Shown: positions 15,201-26,610 of the stretch, in pieces | Position numbering within the stretch: position 1 is the first letter of the stretch | How the letters are laid out: the number at the start of each line of letters is the position of its first letter | Source: Chrysaora quinquecirrha | Lineage: Eukaryota > Cnidaria > Scyphozoa > Semaeostomeae > Pelagiidae | NCBI GenBank assembly: GCA_014526335.1 | Contig: JACTAT010000037.1 | Location: 10,306,952-10,370,951, forward strand | Length of the DNA stretch: 64,000 nt | Direction: 5' to 3' | Program-made: the position numbers and the translations under genes | The notes under the pieces: model-generated | What the model saw: only the letters and a program-made list of their open reading frames with translations | Told to the model about the DNA's origin: nothing | Databases searched by the model: none

Positions 15201-18200
15201 CACTAATTTGTCTTTATTATTGAGCATTAACCTTTCTCACAGGCACGCTAGTATTATCCTAATATAAGCACACAAAATATGACACCATTTCACTGCCTTT
15301 GGCTTACTATTTTCTTAACAGTTATTTTATATTGTGTCTTATTCGAATGTTTTATTAGATATTTTATTCGAATAAAGTAGACTAATGCTTGTGCAGAAAG
15401 GATTGGCATGAACCGAAAATGCGAGGATTAGTATGGAGACTTGATACTGTGAAAGGAAATGGTGCTGATGAATCATAAGTGATGTTAGCGTAGTTAAAAG
15501 CAGAAGAATTAATTACCTGAAAATAACTTAGCCCGAGTGGGGAAAGGCCAAAGGATTACGACACTTTTGTTAAATAAACAATGGTTTCTTCACTGTACAC
15601 TTTACAGTAACATCCTTAGAAAAATATTCTGTTTGATGCAGAATTTACAATCCATTTCCCTGTTTTACAACTAATATGTGTCGCATATTAAACAATGAAC
15701 ATTCGCATAGGCATAAAAATCTGACTGTCCTTTTATATAATATGCTGCAATTCTAAAATCTAGAATAAAGATTCAGTATAATTTTATACCAATATGATGT
15801 AAAATATATATATAGTACAAGATTTTTCCACAAGTGGCATACCACAATAGATGGGATTCGAACCTGGACTGCATGATCAGAGAGCCAACGACGTTTCCAC
15901 TGAGCTATAGAGCTCAATGAAATCGCCGAGTAACTCTTTGAGTCATACAGCCCAAGGCTCTCTTCCGTTTGACTTTTGTGTTTCGGCTATGTTGAGCCTT
16001 CTTCAGCGCCATACATATTTGTACATATTTTTCATGAATGGCGAACACTAGGATAAATCTATCCTAGTGTTCGCCATTCATGAAAAATATATATAGTACA
16101 AGATGTATCACAAATTAAAGTATGATCGTAACAATGACCAATAAAACTTTGGTAAAGTGGTTTTCTATTCTTATCTCCCTATCATATTGACGTTAATTAA
16201 TGGTTCTCTTCTTCAGATTATCGTCCTTTTGATCAATTTAGCTAATGCGTTTATATCAGTCTTGCTTTAATATTATCTCTTGTTTTATTTTCTTAAATCT
16301 TAGTATATTGCATATGCAAGAAAATATGTTCATCCAAAGCTGTCCGAGGAGGCTGCCAATGTACTTCAGGTAACAACCGAAATACCGTGTTTCCTTCAAC
16401 AAAGTTTTAGTTTTTAATGAATTTGAAGTGGCATTTATTAGAGCGCATTTCTTAATAAGTTATCGAAACAATTTACTGAGGTTTTTCATAATGAGAAAGA
16501 TTAACAGAAATTTTTTCATTTCGGAATATTTAATGGATCGTTTTAAAGTAAATATAGATGCAGATATGTATAAACTTCAGAAGGAAGAAATTAATAATAA
16601 TGTTGAAATTGTTCCGTTTTTGTCACACTGAACTTAAAAAAAGTAGACTTGATAGTTTAGGACCTCCTATTCCTTTTACCTTTTAAGCCCTTGATCACTT
16701 GAGCACAGAAACCTGAGGCTTTTCCGTTGTTTATTTTTCTGCATAACGGCAGTAAAGTTAACACAAATAAATTTCTCCTTGTTTTTTTTCTGATTTTTCA
16801 TGCATCCTAATCACCATTCCCCAAAGACACTGAAAGGAATCATAACAACAGTCCTTGACAAGAGCAATGATATATTTGATACATTTGGAAGCAAACAAAT
16901 ATGGCGCGCCAAACCGGCCAAAAATATAACTTTTTCTGACAGCAATTTTATATATTTTTCTGCACGACTTTATATTTTTGTTGCACGACTTTACAACTTT
17001 GCAGACAGAACAATATTTGTGCTCGATGATTATCAACTTTTGCTGACAGCAAAAAGTTTTACGTTTTTTACTGTCAGTAAAAGTTATTTCGCTGTCAGCA
17101 AAAGTTATATCTTTTTCAATTTCAACCTGTCAATCAATCAATCAAAAATGTTCACGGGGTTTATATGACAAAGCCTTTGTGGTTTATGGAGCGATTCTCA
17201 GCGAATACTCCTTTAGCCTCCTACCTCGCACGTTTATAGATTGTTAGTGGTATTTGTAACAAGATGGGAGGAAAAGATGAAGAAGCTGGTGGATAATTAA
17301 CATGGAATAGAGTATACACTCTCTTTATGAGCAACTGGCCAATAAGAACCAATTAGACACTGTATAGACTACATATACAGTACATCATGGCAAACTTGAC
17401 GATTCCCGGGTATGTGCCGCCCATACATACATATGGGTGGGTGGGTTTTTGGCCCAGAAATTCTGTAAACATGGATGATTTTCGAACTACTATGAATGTT
17501 GAAAAAGATGCAAAAGATAAAACATTTTCTCTTACTTTCTCTGAGAATGGTAATATGATTGAGCTAGATAGATCTAAGTACTAAAAAGTGGATCTCAAGG
17601 TAATCATATAACAAAAATAGGGGCACTGCATACACAAGTTGAACAGCCGCAGTTTGATACGTGGTCACTTGGTTAGGAAGAAATGCTCAAAGAAAGAGGG
17701 GAACAGCCATTGAGGGTTGAGTTTCATTGCATAGACGTCAACTCCATAACATCAATAGGTATGTCCATTTCAGTCGACAAGATTGGCGAAAGACCAGAAG
17801 AAATTGCGCGGCCATTTGCCAGCTACTAGCGATTGCTGAAATGAACTGGAGCGAATCTTAGCGAAGCCAATCGACCAATTCAGTTTCAGTTCAATATTAT
17901 AGCCACAAGCCAGATAATATCTGAAAATATTAGTTTTGCGTTTTCATGACGTCACACGAATTTCGAATCGTAATAACTTCTGAGTATTAAGCCAAATCGA
18001 ATTGGCGTTTTATTATTTTTTGCTCCATTTGAGATGTTCTTTCTGACCATATCATTAAAAACACAAAATTCAAAAGTCAGATTTTAACTGACCGTAACTT
18101 TTCTACGTCATCGATGACGTCACAACCATTGATTTGCCAGAATGTTCCCAAGTCTTAAAATGACCACCAACCACCAAAGAGTCCAAAACTACTTTAAAAT

Positions 18201-21200
18201 TTCCGGTTACCCAGTTTGCTAGAATGTTGCCAAAAATGCCCTGTCTATTGGTGCAATGGCTTAACTGTGTAATCGTTGGCAATAGTGCATTTTATGAAGC
18301 AAGCATGAAAATTGGCATACCTACCCAGTTTGATGCGCTGAAGATGATGGGATACAGACCCCAATCGAAAAATGCCCCCAGATGCTATTTTTAGACTGGG
18401 GTACTCGGTACCATACCTCTACAAGGTTTTCTACCATAACAATGCTGGGAATAACGATACTGACATGAAACTTGGCAAAAATGCACAGTTTGATACGCTG
18501 AAAAAGATAGGATGCAGACCCCTCCGGAAAAATGCCCCCTTATTCTATTTTTAGACTGGGGTACTCGGTACCATACCTCTACAAGCGTTTCTATTGTAAC
18601 TATGTTGGGAATTAAGATATTGCAATGAAACTTGGCAAGTATACACAGTTTGATAAGCTGAAAAAGATAGTATGCAGATCCCTCCGGAAAAATGCCTCCT
18701 TATTCTATTTTTAGACTGGGGTACTCGGTACCATACCTCTACAAGCGTGTCAATTGTAACTATGTTGGGAATTAAGATATTGCAATGAAACTTGGCAAGT
18801 ATACACAGATTAATAAGCTGAAAAAGATAGGATGCAGACCTCTCCGGAAAAATGCCCCCTCATTCTATTTTTAGACTGGGGTACTTGGTACCATACCTCT
18901 ACAAGTGTTTCTATTGTAACTATGTTGGAAATTACGATATTGCAATGAAACTTGGCAAGAATGCACAGTTTGATAAGCTGAAAAATATAGGATGCAGACC
19001 CCTCCGGAAAATGCCCCCTTATTCTATTTTTAGACTGGGGTACTCGGTATCATACCTTTACAAGTGTTTCTATGGTAACTATGTGGGAAATTACGATATT
19101 GTAATGAAACTTGGCAAGAATGCACAGTTTGATACGCTAATAAAGATAGGATGCAGACTCCCTTTGAAAAAGTGTCCCCAGTTCTATTTTGAGACTAGGA
19201 GACTCAGTTCCATACCATTCTCAAAACGTTTCAATTATAACTGTGATATACTACGTTAAGATATTACAGTAGGAACATTCCTCGTATCTATATGCTTCAA
19301 TGCTGCGTCAGACTGGCGTACCTACTTTCAAGCATCTCTATTTCAATAACTATTAATTAGATGTTTCCACAAGTGGATACCACAATGAGTGGGATTCAAA
19401 CCTGGGCTGCATGATCAGAGAGCCAAAGACGTTTCCGCTGAGCTATAGAGCTCAATGAAATCGCCGAGTAACTCTCCAAGTCATACAGCCAAAGGCTCTC
19501 CTCCCGTCTGACGTTTTTGTTTCCGCTATGTCGAGCCTTCTTCAGCACCATATCAATAACTATTATTCACAAACTTATCATAAACTTAAAATATGTTTGT
19601 ATGAAACGTTAATAATAAATTAAATAAGAAATAGTGGTCTAGTACAAACCCCTCGCTAAACGCGGCGTAACGCACTTTCAAGTATACAGTAAGTTGTATA
19701 AAACTGATGGAGAGTTGTTTATCATATTTACAATGCATTTTGCTATACTCATCAGCTTATCTTACCTTAACTAAAGAGCATCTGGGGCTACGGCTCGTGT
19801 GCTCCGTTCATCTAAGGGCGCACCCATGTTCTCGCATTCAAGAATATATAAGAGCCAATGTATATGATAGAGGGTCTGTATGCTGAAAGTTTATAAATTT
19901 GCACAGTATAGAGAGGCAATTTGTACACATATACATGGCGAACACAATGAGACCTATAACCATAATTCAAGGATATACAAATCATATGTTCATACTGTAT
20001 GTACAAGCAGCTAAACCTGATAACAATTTGAGTATATGACCTCTGTGCAAATTTAAAAAACTTTCAGCATACATGACCTCTATAGTATACACCGACTCTC
20101 ATATACTACCAATCTCCTCAGACCGTGTTCTTTGACGCGAGAACACGGGGTGCCGGAGCATAGAAGTTATCCCTCCTAAATTCTCTTTAAGGGAGATTAG
20201 ATGCTGAGTACGGTGTGAAGGGGGCTGGTATTGTTAAATATATATTCATTATGATATACAACATTGCATCAGTTTTTATACACCATACTGTATAGATGAA
20301 ATGCGTTGCAAGGCGTTTAGTGCGGGCTGGTACTAGGCCATTATTTCTCTTTTGATTATTAATTATTATTTCATTAAAAAGATCCAAAGTCTAAAAATAG
20401 AATGAAAGGTCATTTTTCCGAAGTGGTCTGCATCCTATCTTTTTCAGCGCATCAAACAGTGTATACTTGCCAAGTTTTATTGCAATATCTTAATTCCCAA
20501 CATAGTTACAATCGAAACGCTTGTAGAGGTATGGCACCGAGTCCGCCAGTCTAAAAATAGAATAAGGGGGCGTTTTTCCGGAGGGGTCTGCATCCTATAT
20601 TTTTCAGCTTATCAAACTGTGTATACTTGCCAAGTTTCATTGCAATATCTTAATTCCCAACATAGTTACAATTGACACGCTTGTAGAGGTATGGTACCGA
20701 GTACCCCAGTCTAAAAATAGAATAAGGGGGCACTTTTCCGGAGGGGGTCTGCATCCTATCTTTTTCAGCTTATCAAACTGTGTATGATTGCCAAGTTTTA
20801 TTGCAATATCTTAATTCCCAACATAGTTACAATCGAAACGCTTGTAGAGGTATGGTACCGAGTCCCCCAGTCTAAAAATAGAATAAGGGGGCATTTTTCC
20901 GGAGGGGTCTGCATACTATCTTACTCAGCTTATCAAACTGTGTATACTTGCCAAGTTTCATTGCAATATCTTAATTCCCAACATAGTTACAATAGAAACG
21001 CTTGTAGAGGTATGGTACCGAGTACCCTAGTCTAAAAATAGAATAAGGGGGCATTTTTCCGGAGGGGTCTGCATCCTATCTTTTTCAGCGTATCAAACTG
21101 TGCACTCTTACCAAGTTTCATGTCAGTATCGTTATTCCCAACATTGTTATGGTAGAAACCCTTGTAGAGGTATGGTACCGAGTACCCCAGTCTAAAAATA

Positions 21201-24096
21201 GCACCTGGGGGCATTTTCGATTGGGGTCTGTATCCCATCATCTTCAGCGTATCAAACTGGGTAGGTATGCCTATTTTCATGCTTGCTTCATGAAATGCAC
21301 AATTCTGACAACTAGCTGATATACCAGCTTTTCCTACGATTTGTAGAGGGAATAAACCTACTATTAGGCCATATGAATAAAATGCTTTGATTTGCTCAGA
21401 GCTCTGTCTTCGTCTTTTTCTTCCATCTTTGCACGCGGAGTGGAATGAAGGCTAAGAGAGATTTCCCGTAGGTTTACAAAAGTTATATGTGCCCGATTAA
21501 AATATGTGCCCGTTTATAATGATCGAGCACAAATATTTAAAGTCGTGCAGTAAAGATATAAAGGTGTGCGATACAAATATAAAATCGTGCAACTAAAATA
21601 TAACAAATTACTGTCAGAAAAAGTTATATTTTTGGCCGGTTCGGCGCGCGATAAATAAATGCTACAAGTTGCACTGACTGACTGCAAATGATTTGTGCGA
21701 AATGGTTCATTTCCTAGGGACTTCTTAGCAACATTTCTTATACTTCTGCAAAATAAGAAACAATATTCCAGAGGTTCAGGTTCAACATTTTCTGCTTGCT
21801 AAAGCCAAAACAAAAGCGCTGTTTTCTGTGACAGTGCAGATTTTTGCCTAATTTCCAACCTTTTCGATCTAGCTAATACAAGAACAGAATTTAAATACGT
21901 ATCAAGTAAATGTTGTAATGAATATTGAGGAAGTAAGTTGCAAAATAGATTTGTTGAATACGCATCTCGTATAAAGTATAGCTATAGAATCTTTTGCAAT
22001 GTTTGAAAATCAAAGCTTTTGCAATGAGTCTACTTAACCTAAGTTAGACATGAAATGTTTCTGAAAAGGGATAAATAGCTTTTTAAGTCAGGCCTCTGTG
22101 GCGTGCTTTTCCAATGCCATTGTATCAGCACTCCATTTATCTCGTTAACAGCTTGTACGAATGAGCTCGAAATGTTGCTTGCATTAATTTTGATTCAATT
22201 ATTTTCTTGCAGGAGTTCTATCTTACATTAAGGCGACAGTATAGAGGTCCAGAAAGCACCCCGGTTACAACAAGGCAGCTAGAGTCACTAATTAGGCTAA
22301 CAGAGGTAAGCTGATCATTAGTTGGTTGTTTTATTTAGTGTACTTGCCGATATTGTGGATTAGATTTTAACTAAACTATTGTTGCCCATTTATTTTGATA
22401 ATGTGATATAACAGAGATTTTGAAAAGGCTACTGTGGCCCGTTTTCCCTTTTTTTCACTAAACAAATGCTTAATATCACACTCAAAAGATTCTAGAACAT
22501 GTACGTCCCTACTCGTTTTACATGGGTTACAAAGAAACCTGAAGATAAAGTAACATACATTATGACAATCACGAAAGATTGCAATAAGTATTACCTTTCT
22601 ACACTTTTCTACACGATTTGAATTCTGCTTTTATTCCAGTAAGGTTATACGCAAGACTGTCAAACATCATTAATCCAAAGTTGCGGTCCTCAATTTTGGG
22701 TCTTCTTTATGATTCAACAAGAAAAGAACGACCATTTCGATTATGTGATTTAGGGGCGTTCTTAAAATCTAAGGAAGATTTGTCTCACAGACTCACGCTC
22801 TAGCTTATTGCTCTGTATGCGCCATGTTTCAGTTTATTTCTTAAAAAAAAATATTCATTATTCATCAGGTCAGGTAGCTATTGTATTTGTTTACATCATT
22901 TAACAGGCTAGAGCAAAGCTAGAATTGCGTGAAAAAGCTACGCGAGAAGATGCTGAAGATGTCATTGAGATAATGAAATTCAGGTATGTACTTGTGAAGT
23001 GATATCTCCTTAACTCCATTTCATTCTAAGCTTTGTATTATTCGCATTAGATCTGAAATGAGTTTTGATTTTTCCAGTCTTGTTGATATATACGTTGATG
23101 ATGTGGGAAATTTGAATTTGGAAAGGTCTTTGCAAGGATCAGGAATGAGCAAACGTAAACAGGTAGAGATTTCATGTTTTTATGTTTGATACCATCATGT
23201 GTTAATATCATCATGTGTCACCTTAACGGAATGTACAATACTTTCTTCATTGTCGCTTTCTCTTATTTGCGTTGTCGCTTAAGCACATTAGCTATCTCGT
23301 CTTATTCATACTGCATCGATTTTTCGGTTTCATTGGAATTAATTTGTAATATGACCATTTTCTTCAATTTTTTTATTCTATTATTTTTTAGATTAAAAAA
23401 TTCATTACAGAGTTAACAAGAATAGCAGATCGAGATTGCAATTCACTCTTCAGTTATGATCAAATGAAACAACTGGCTTTGGTAATAGCTTGCATTATAA
23501 ATTTTAAGTTGAAATCTTCCAAAGTTTATTTTTCTAAATACCTAAAATATGTCTAATGAATTTAACTAGTGCCATGCCATATCTGATGAACTTAGAAACT
23601 GGTCTGCATGATTGGAGAGCTAACGTCAAGTCGTCCAGTCTACTGAGCTAAATATCTCAATGAATTGAACACCCAACTCTCCATGTCATTCGGTCACAGG
23701 CTCTTGTCCCTGTAGCCTGTGCCGTAGACCCAAATCTCGAAGGAGAAATCTTCGAGATTTGGGTCTCCGGTGCGAGGTGTTGTTCCCGTTAGTCTGAGGT
23801 TTTTCTAAAGATCTTTTGATCATCACTGTTCGATTGTTGTTCATCTTGTTCATCAGTGCTTTATTGGCCCTCATATGATTCCATTGATTTTCATCGATGT
23901 TCACTGGTATCAATTAATGTTTATCAGTGTTCCAGCCTGTATGGTCCTGCAGTTCAAAATATTAAAACACATTTTATTTCAGAGCATGAAGCTACAGACC
24001 GGTAATTTTCAAGAGTTCGTTGACAGCTTGAACATTCAGAATTTTTTAATTAAAAAGGGATCTGGTTGTTATCAGCTGCAAACGACAAATTTCTGA
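1769..24096 (+). CDS. MCM8: DNA helicase MCM8 (minichromosome maintenance 8), 28 exons, N-terminus missing
   Basis: AAA+ helicase subunit that acts with MCM9 in homologous recombination and crosslink repair in the nucleus. Exons: 1769-1901, 2572-2672, 4340-4381, 5067-5152, 5256-5338, 5905-5973, 6760-6884, 7356-7414, 7899-7929, 9356-9418, 10088-10156, 10423-10500, 10646-10718, 11527-11591, 11708-11751, 12157-12243, 12648-12681, 12798-12827, 14121-14176, 14412-14442, 14963-15034, 15131-15181, 16304-16369, 22213-22305, 22907-22983, 23078-23162, 23392-23481, 23983-24096 (TGA). All phases agree, giving 668 codons against roughly 840 in vertebrates. Visible motifs: RLYNYEP; zinc ligands CSSC and CTTQEC; Walker [20 protein letters not shown]; Walker [32 protein letters not shown]; arginine finger [40 protein letters not shown]; a C-terminal winged-helix segment ending YQLQTTNF. 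In-frame TAG abuts the first exon, so at least one further coding exon lies upstream. Identification is very secure; small exons 4340-4381 and 7899-7929 rest on phase and homology. Confidence 0.96.
2716..3256. repeat. Foldback MITE-like element in an MCM8 intron
   Basis: Two arms of about 165 bp (around 2716-2885 and 3095-3256) are inverted copies of each other. Shared blocks include the pair around GTATTGCACCACCTT, the CAAAATGGCGG block and the GGGCTCAGGAGCCCCT block. No coding capacity was seen, so it is a non-autonomous element. No clear target-site duplication was found. Confidence 0.75.
4225..4328 (+). repeat. 52-bp perfect tandem duplication
   Basis: The unit 4225-4276 is repeated exactly at 4277-4328. 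The second copy ends 11 bases before the acceptor-proximal start of MCM8 exon 4340-4381, so the duplicated segment includes the likely branch-point region. Confidence 0.9.
8041..8506. mobile_element. MITE with TTAA ends and repeated TTTCGCGG motifs
   Basis: Flanked by TTAA at 8041-8044 and 8503-8506 with inverted ends GGGAATTAATTTTCGCG and CGCGAAAATTAATTCCC. Inside, TTTTCGCGG-type motifs recur several times in both orientations. TTAA flanks fit a piggyBac-type non-autonomous element; that family assignment is inference. The right end carries about 16 extra bases between the inverted motif and the TTAA. Confidence 0.7.
9204..9276. repeat. AT microsatellite
   Basis: Runs of TA dinucleotides with occasional interruptions, about 80 bases upstream of MCM8 exon 9356-9418. 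Confidence 0.9.
15823..16086 (-). mobile_element. Hammerhead-ribozyme plus tRNA-like retroelement, copy A
   Basis: Read on the minus strand, the element opens with a ~28-bp hairpin, then a hammerhead fold (15978-16048), a spacer, and a tRNA-like module whose A box (complement of 15897-15907, TAGCTCAGTGG) and B box (complement of 15854-15864, GGTTCGAATCC) are both good pol III promoter matches. It ends in CCACTTGTGG plus a short A run. The direct repeat ATATATAGTACAAGAT flanks both sides (about 15807-15822 and 16089-16104), the signature of target-primed reverse transcription. It lies in the MCM8 intron 15182-16303. A tRNA gene is ruled out because the module has no proper acceptor stem. Inference: short retroelement mobilised in trans. 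Confidence 0.82.
15978..16048 (-). ncRNA. Hammerhead ribozyme, copy A
   Basis: Minus-strand reading: GTGTT, cleavage point (between complements of 16044 and 16043), stem I strand CGCCAT, a ~25-nt loop, stem I strand ATGGCG, core CTGAAGA, stem II GGCT...AGCC, then GAAACAC. The conserved cores CUGANGA and GAAA are present (position 7 is free in the family consensus), stem I is 6 bp and extends by 3 bp after a mismatch, and stem III is GTGT with ACAC. One extra A sits between CUGANGA and stem II, which may affect activity. Confidence 0.72.
18298..19200 (+). repeat. Tandem array of ~160-bp repeats, left arm
   Basis: About six copies of a unit marked by TTTTTAGACTGGGGTACT, GGTACCATACCTCTACAAG and TGAAACTTGGCAAG. 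Copies differ at many sites, so this is an old array. Short open frames across it are by-products of the repeat, not genes. Confidence 0.88.
19356..19552 (-). mobile_element. Hammerhead/tRNA-like retroelement, copy B, 5'-truncated
   Basis: Minus-strand copy starting inside stem I of the ribozyme, so the cleavage half is missing; core CTGAAGA and a mutated stem II and GGAAAC remain. A box complement 19435-19445 and B box complement 19392-19402 (one change from consensus) are present. Target-site duplication TCAATAACTATTA lies at 19343-19355 and 19553-19565. It is nested within the large foldback element, so it inserted after that element, or was carried with it. Confidence 0.85.
20386..21301 (-). 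repeat. Tandem array of ~160-bp repeats, right arm (inverted)
   Basis: About six units matching the left array in opposite orientation. The outermost unit and its flank (to 21301, GCTTGCTTCATGAAATGCAC) mirror the start of the left array, so the two arrays are arms of one inverted duplication. Confidence 0.88.
23585..23722 (-). mobile_element. Diverged tRNA-like element related to copies A and B (copy C)
   Basis: On the minus strand the order AGAGCC..., GGAGAGTT, TTCATTGAG, TTTAGCTCAGTAGACTGG, AGCTCTCCAATCATGCAG parallels the spacer and tRNA-like part of copies A and B. The B box is degenerate (CAGTTTCTAAG) and no ribozyme core is recognisable. It lies between the last two MCM8 exons. Confidence 0.55.
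23727..23765. repeat. Perfect 16-bp hairpin
   Basis: Arms 23727-23742 and 23750-23765 (GACCCAAATCTCGAAG and its complement) with a 7-base loop. It sits at the 5' end of copy C in that element's orientation, the same place as the hairpins in copies A and D. Confidence 0.85.
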
Positions 24097-24439
24097 AATG
24101 TTGATAATTAGTCACCAAACTGTCTGTATATTTACTGTATGATATTTCGACAAAGAATATAGTTCTAAACAGAATAGTACTGAGTTAAAAGTTATATTGT
24201 TTGTGTATAATATTTCATTCAATACATATTGCAGTTTTTTGAGTTAAGAAGATTTGAGTAAAGAATGATGGCGGCTTGAAATTAATAATAAGATAAGTTT
24301 ATTAGGAAAATTTTCCATGCCAGGAAAACCCATGGAAGACATTAAAGCCTGGGGCTCTATAACATAGAGTAGAAACAATAAAACAGAAGAGTAGAATAAT
24401 AAGATCCATTTGTTGGGAGTATTTGTGATCTTTTTTGGC

Positions 24440-24969
24440 TTAAGCCAGGCGCAAACCGTGTCAACATGTTGGCCAACATCGCTGCCAACAATTGTTGGCC
24501 AACATGCTGGCACGGTTTGCTATAGATGTTGGCCTAATAAGCAACATTTTGTTCACGAAAAAATGTTGGCCAACATTTTTTACATGTTTAAAAATGTTGG
24601 CCAGCATTTTCATAGATTTAATCAAAATTGGTGTGTTGGCACGGTTTGTTATGTCTCGCCAACTTTTTGGCACAACATTTTCAATTTTTTTTGTTATTTC
24701 GGAGTCCTTGAAATAATGAGAAATGGATTTAAGCTTGCGTTTTGAGTTGTACCACGAGTTTTTTCTTCTTCGTCGTCAACAAAAAGAGCAAGCAATAAAT
24801 AAACAGCTGCTTCCTTTTTGGCCATGTTTGCAAGCGATCATTTGTAGATGAGGTAGGCAACCCAAACATCTCAGATGCTGTGATGGTATGGCAAACCGTG
24901 CCAACATGTTGGCCTATTCTCAGTCAACATGTTGGCCAACAATGTTGGCACGGTTCGCGCCAGCCTTAA
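24440..24969. mobile_element. TTAA-flanked MITE with CCAACATGTTGG-rich interior
   Basis: TTAA at 24440-24443 and 24966-24969. Inverted ends share GGCGC, then AACCGTG, CAACAT and TTGGCCAACATG. The interior repeats TGTTGGCCAACAT and GGCACGGTTTG many times. TTAA flanks fit a piggyBac-like origin (inference). Confidence 0.78.
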
Positions 24970-25952
24970 TTAATGCGATTATAATCAGAATATGATTCTT
25001 ACTTGTGTCACCAAACCCTTAGGTTGCAAAATCCGCGTTCATCCGTCTTTGTTTTTTTTTGTTTCAAATATGATCGAATTTTTTTGTACAGTGCATTCTC
25101 AATCAATCCAACTTCGATTAGAGTAACGAGATTTGAAAGTATAAATTTTCTGTAAATTACGTAGTTGGTCTAGTAGCCCAGGGCTACCATATCTGCTTGT
25201 GCATGAAATGGATAAATATTTTCTGTGCGTTGTTAAATGCTTCAGCGTTTTCAGCAGTCTTGCGCGATACCAAGGTATCAGAACGAAACAGCTTCAAAAG
25301 CGAACGATCACAAGAATTTTAAACTTGACTGATTTTGATCGGGTTTCAAAACTTCAGGCGGATAAAGTAAATCTTGTTAGAATCCAGCCTGTTAGTCACT
25401 ACGACAACCTTCTAGCAGTTTTCAAGAATTACTGGCGTGCGTGATTGTACATTGTCATGATGATCACCATAAACAAAATCTTGTACCCTTATGCGGCGCG
25501 AAGGGCACTGCGTCCCTAACCGGAAAATCTGAAGAATTAGCGCATTTTGTAGATGAAAGTGTGACCGATAATGCGGGTTAACTCTTGTTCGACCCGACAT
25601 TTGAATGAGACCTTGCATTTTTTGCAAGAAGATTGAAAGTATTGTATAGTAGTACCTGTCTTCTAATAATAGGACTAAACCTCCAAGTGTCTTACAAAAT
25701 TAGATAAAGATCAAACCTCAAGACGCTAACTTCTTTTGAAAGGATATCGCGAGGCTTTTTTGGAAAACAAATCAGGCTCCTATGTTGAACACATTTTCAG
25801 ATGCAAACCAATCTAAGTTGTTAAAGTTGTCGTTTCCAGTGTTGATTAGATGTACCTGTCATGGCTTCTTACTTCATTATTCTTCTTGTTAGTTTTTGCT
25901 ATTTTAATTCTTTAATTTCAATTTTATTTCATTGTTTATTGACGTGATATAG

Positions 25953-26182
25953 ACCCCGTTTACACGGTAAAATACCATTAGGGTGCAATATGGATACGAT
26001 TTCATTGCGTTTACACTGAAACTCATCAGGAACGGATCCAAATGGATCTACCAGATTACCATAGATGACCAAAAAAGATAGGATCCGATCCCGTTCCGAA
26101 AAGGGAACAGATCCATACCCGTGTAAACAAAAAGCCTTCGTGGCCTTTTTGGGAACGCATCCGTTCCCGTTTAAACGGGGGT
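25953..26182. mobile_element. MITE with ACCCCGTTTACACG ends
   Basis: Left end GACCCCGTTTACACGG and right end CCCGTTTAAACGGGGGTG are inverted copies; the interior holds GGATCC-rich and TTTACAC motifs. It belongs to the same family as the element at 58815-59558. Confidence 0.65.
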
Positions 26183-26399
26183 GTTAGTCCCACTTCTATC
26201 TACTTTGTTGTGATGTTTCTATTTAAAAATTAATTACTTCTTCTTGTTTTGTTTTGTTTGCAAGCTTTAAAGTCTCGATACGCTTTGCTTCTTCTGCGGC
26301 GTATGAAAATTTATGAATTTAGTTTTTCAATATATATGTTTTCCTTAAATCAATGTCATCGTCACACTCTGTGGTCTGTTTCTGACTTTTATCCTCTGA

Positions 26400-26610
26400 T
26401 TAGCACCCCGTGTAACGTGTGTGCAGTACCGTGGGGGATACGCAGTACTGTGGGGACTTGGGGAGTGTTTAGTACATGTGGGGAGGCATCCCTGAGTACC
26501 GTGGCGGGTGTTCAGTACCGTTGGGGATACCATGATTTCCGTAGGGAGGCATCCTGAATACTGTGGGGGGTATTCAGTACCAGGGAGCGCCTTTTAAGTA
26601 CCGTGTGTGA
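26400..26610 (+). repeat. Imperfect GTACCGTGGGG minisatellite
   Basis: Around eight degenerate copies of a ~25-30 base unit containing AGTACCGTGGGG. It is GC-richer than its surroundings. Confidence 0.65.

Larger units (their letters stand above)
16903..21650. mobile_element. Large foldback transposon with mirrored repeat arrays
   Basis: Outer ends are inverted: GGCGCGCC followed by AACCGGCCAAAAATATAAC on the left (from 16903) mirrors the right end (to 21650), and the similarity continues about 150 bp with drift (TGCACGACTTTA and TTTGTGCTCGAT blocks). Inner arms are mirrored arrays (see separate entries). No transposase-like frame was found in the centre (19260-20385), so the element is non-autonomous or decayed. 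It fills most of MCM8 intron 16370-22212. No clear target-site duplication. Family unknown. Confidence 0.72.

Noticed and set aside
15845..15915. tRNA gene on the minus strand
   Set aside because: Good A and B boxes but no 7-bp acceptor stem, repeated in copies B and C with target-site duplications; it is the promoter part of a retroelement.
18298..21301. CRISPR-like or satellite array
   Set aside because: Repeat units are ~160 bp, diverged, contiguous without spacers and mirrored; the context is a eukaryotic intron.
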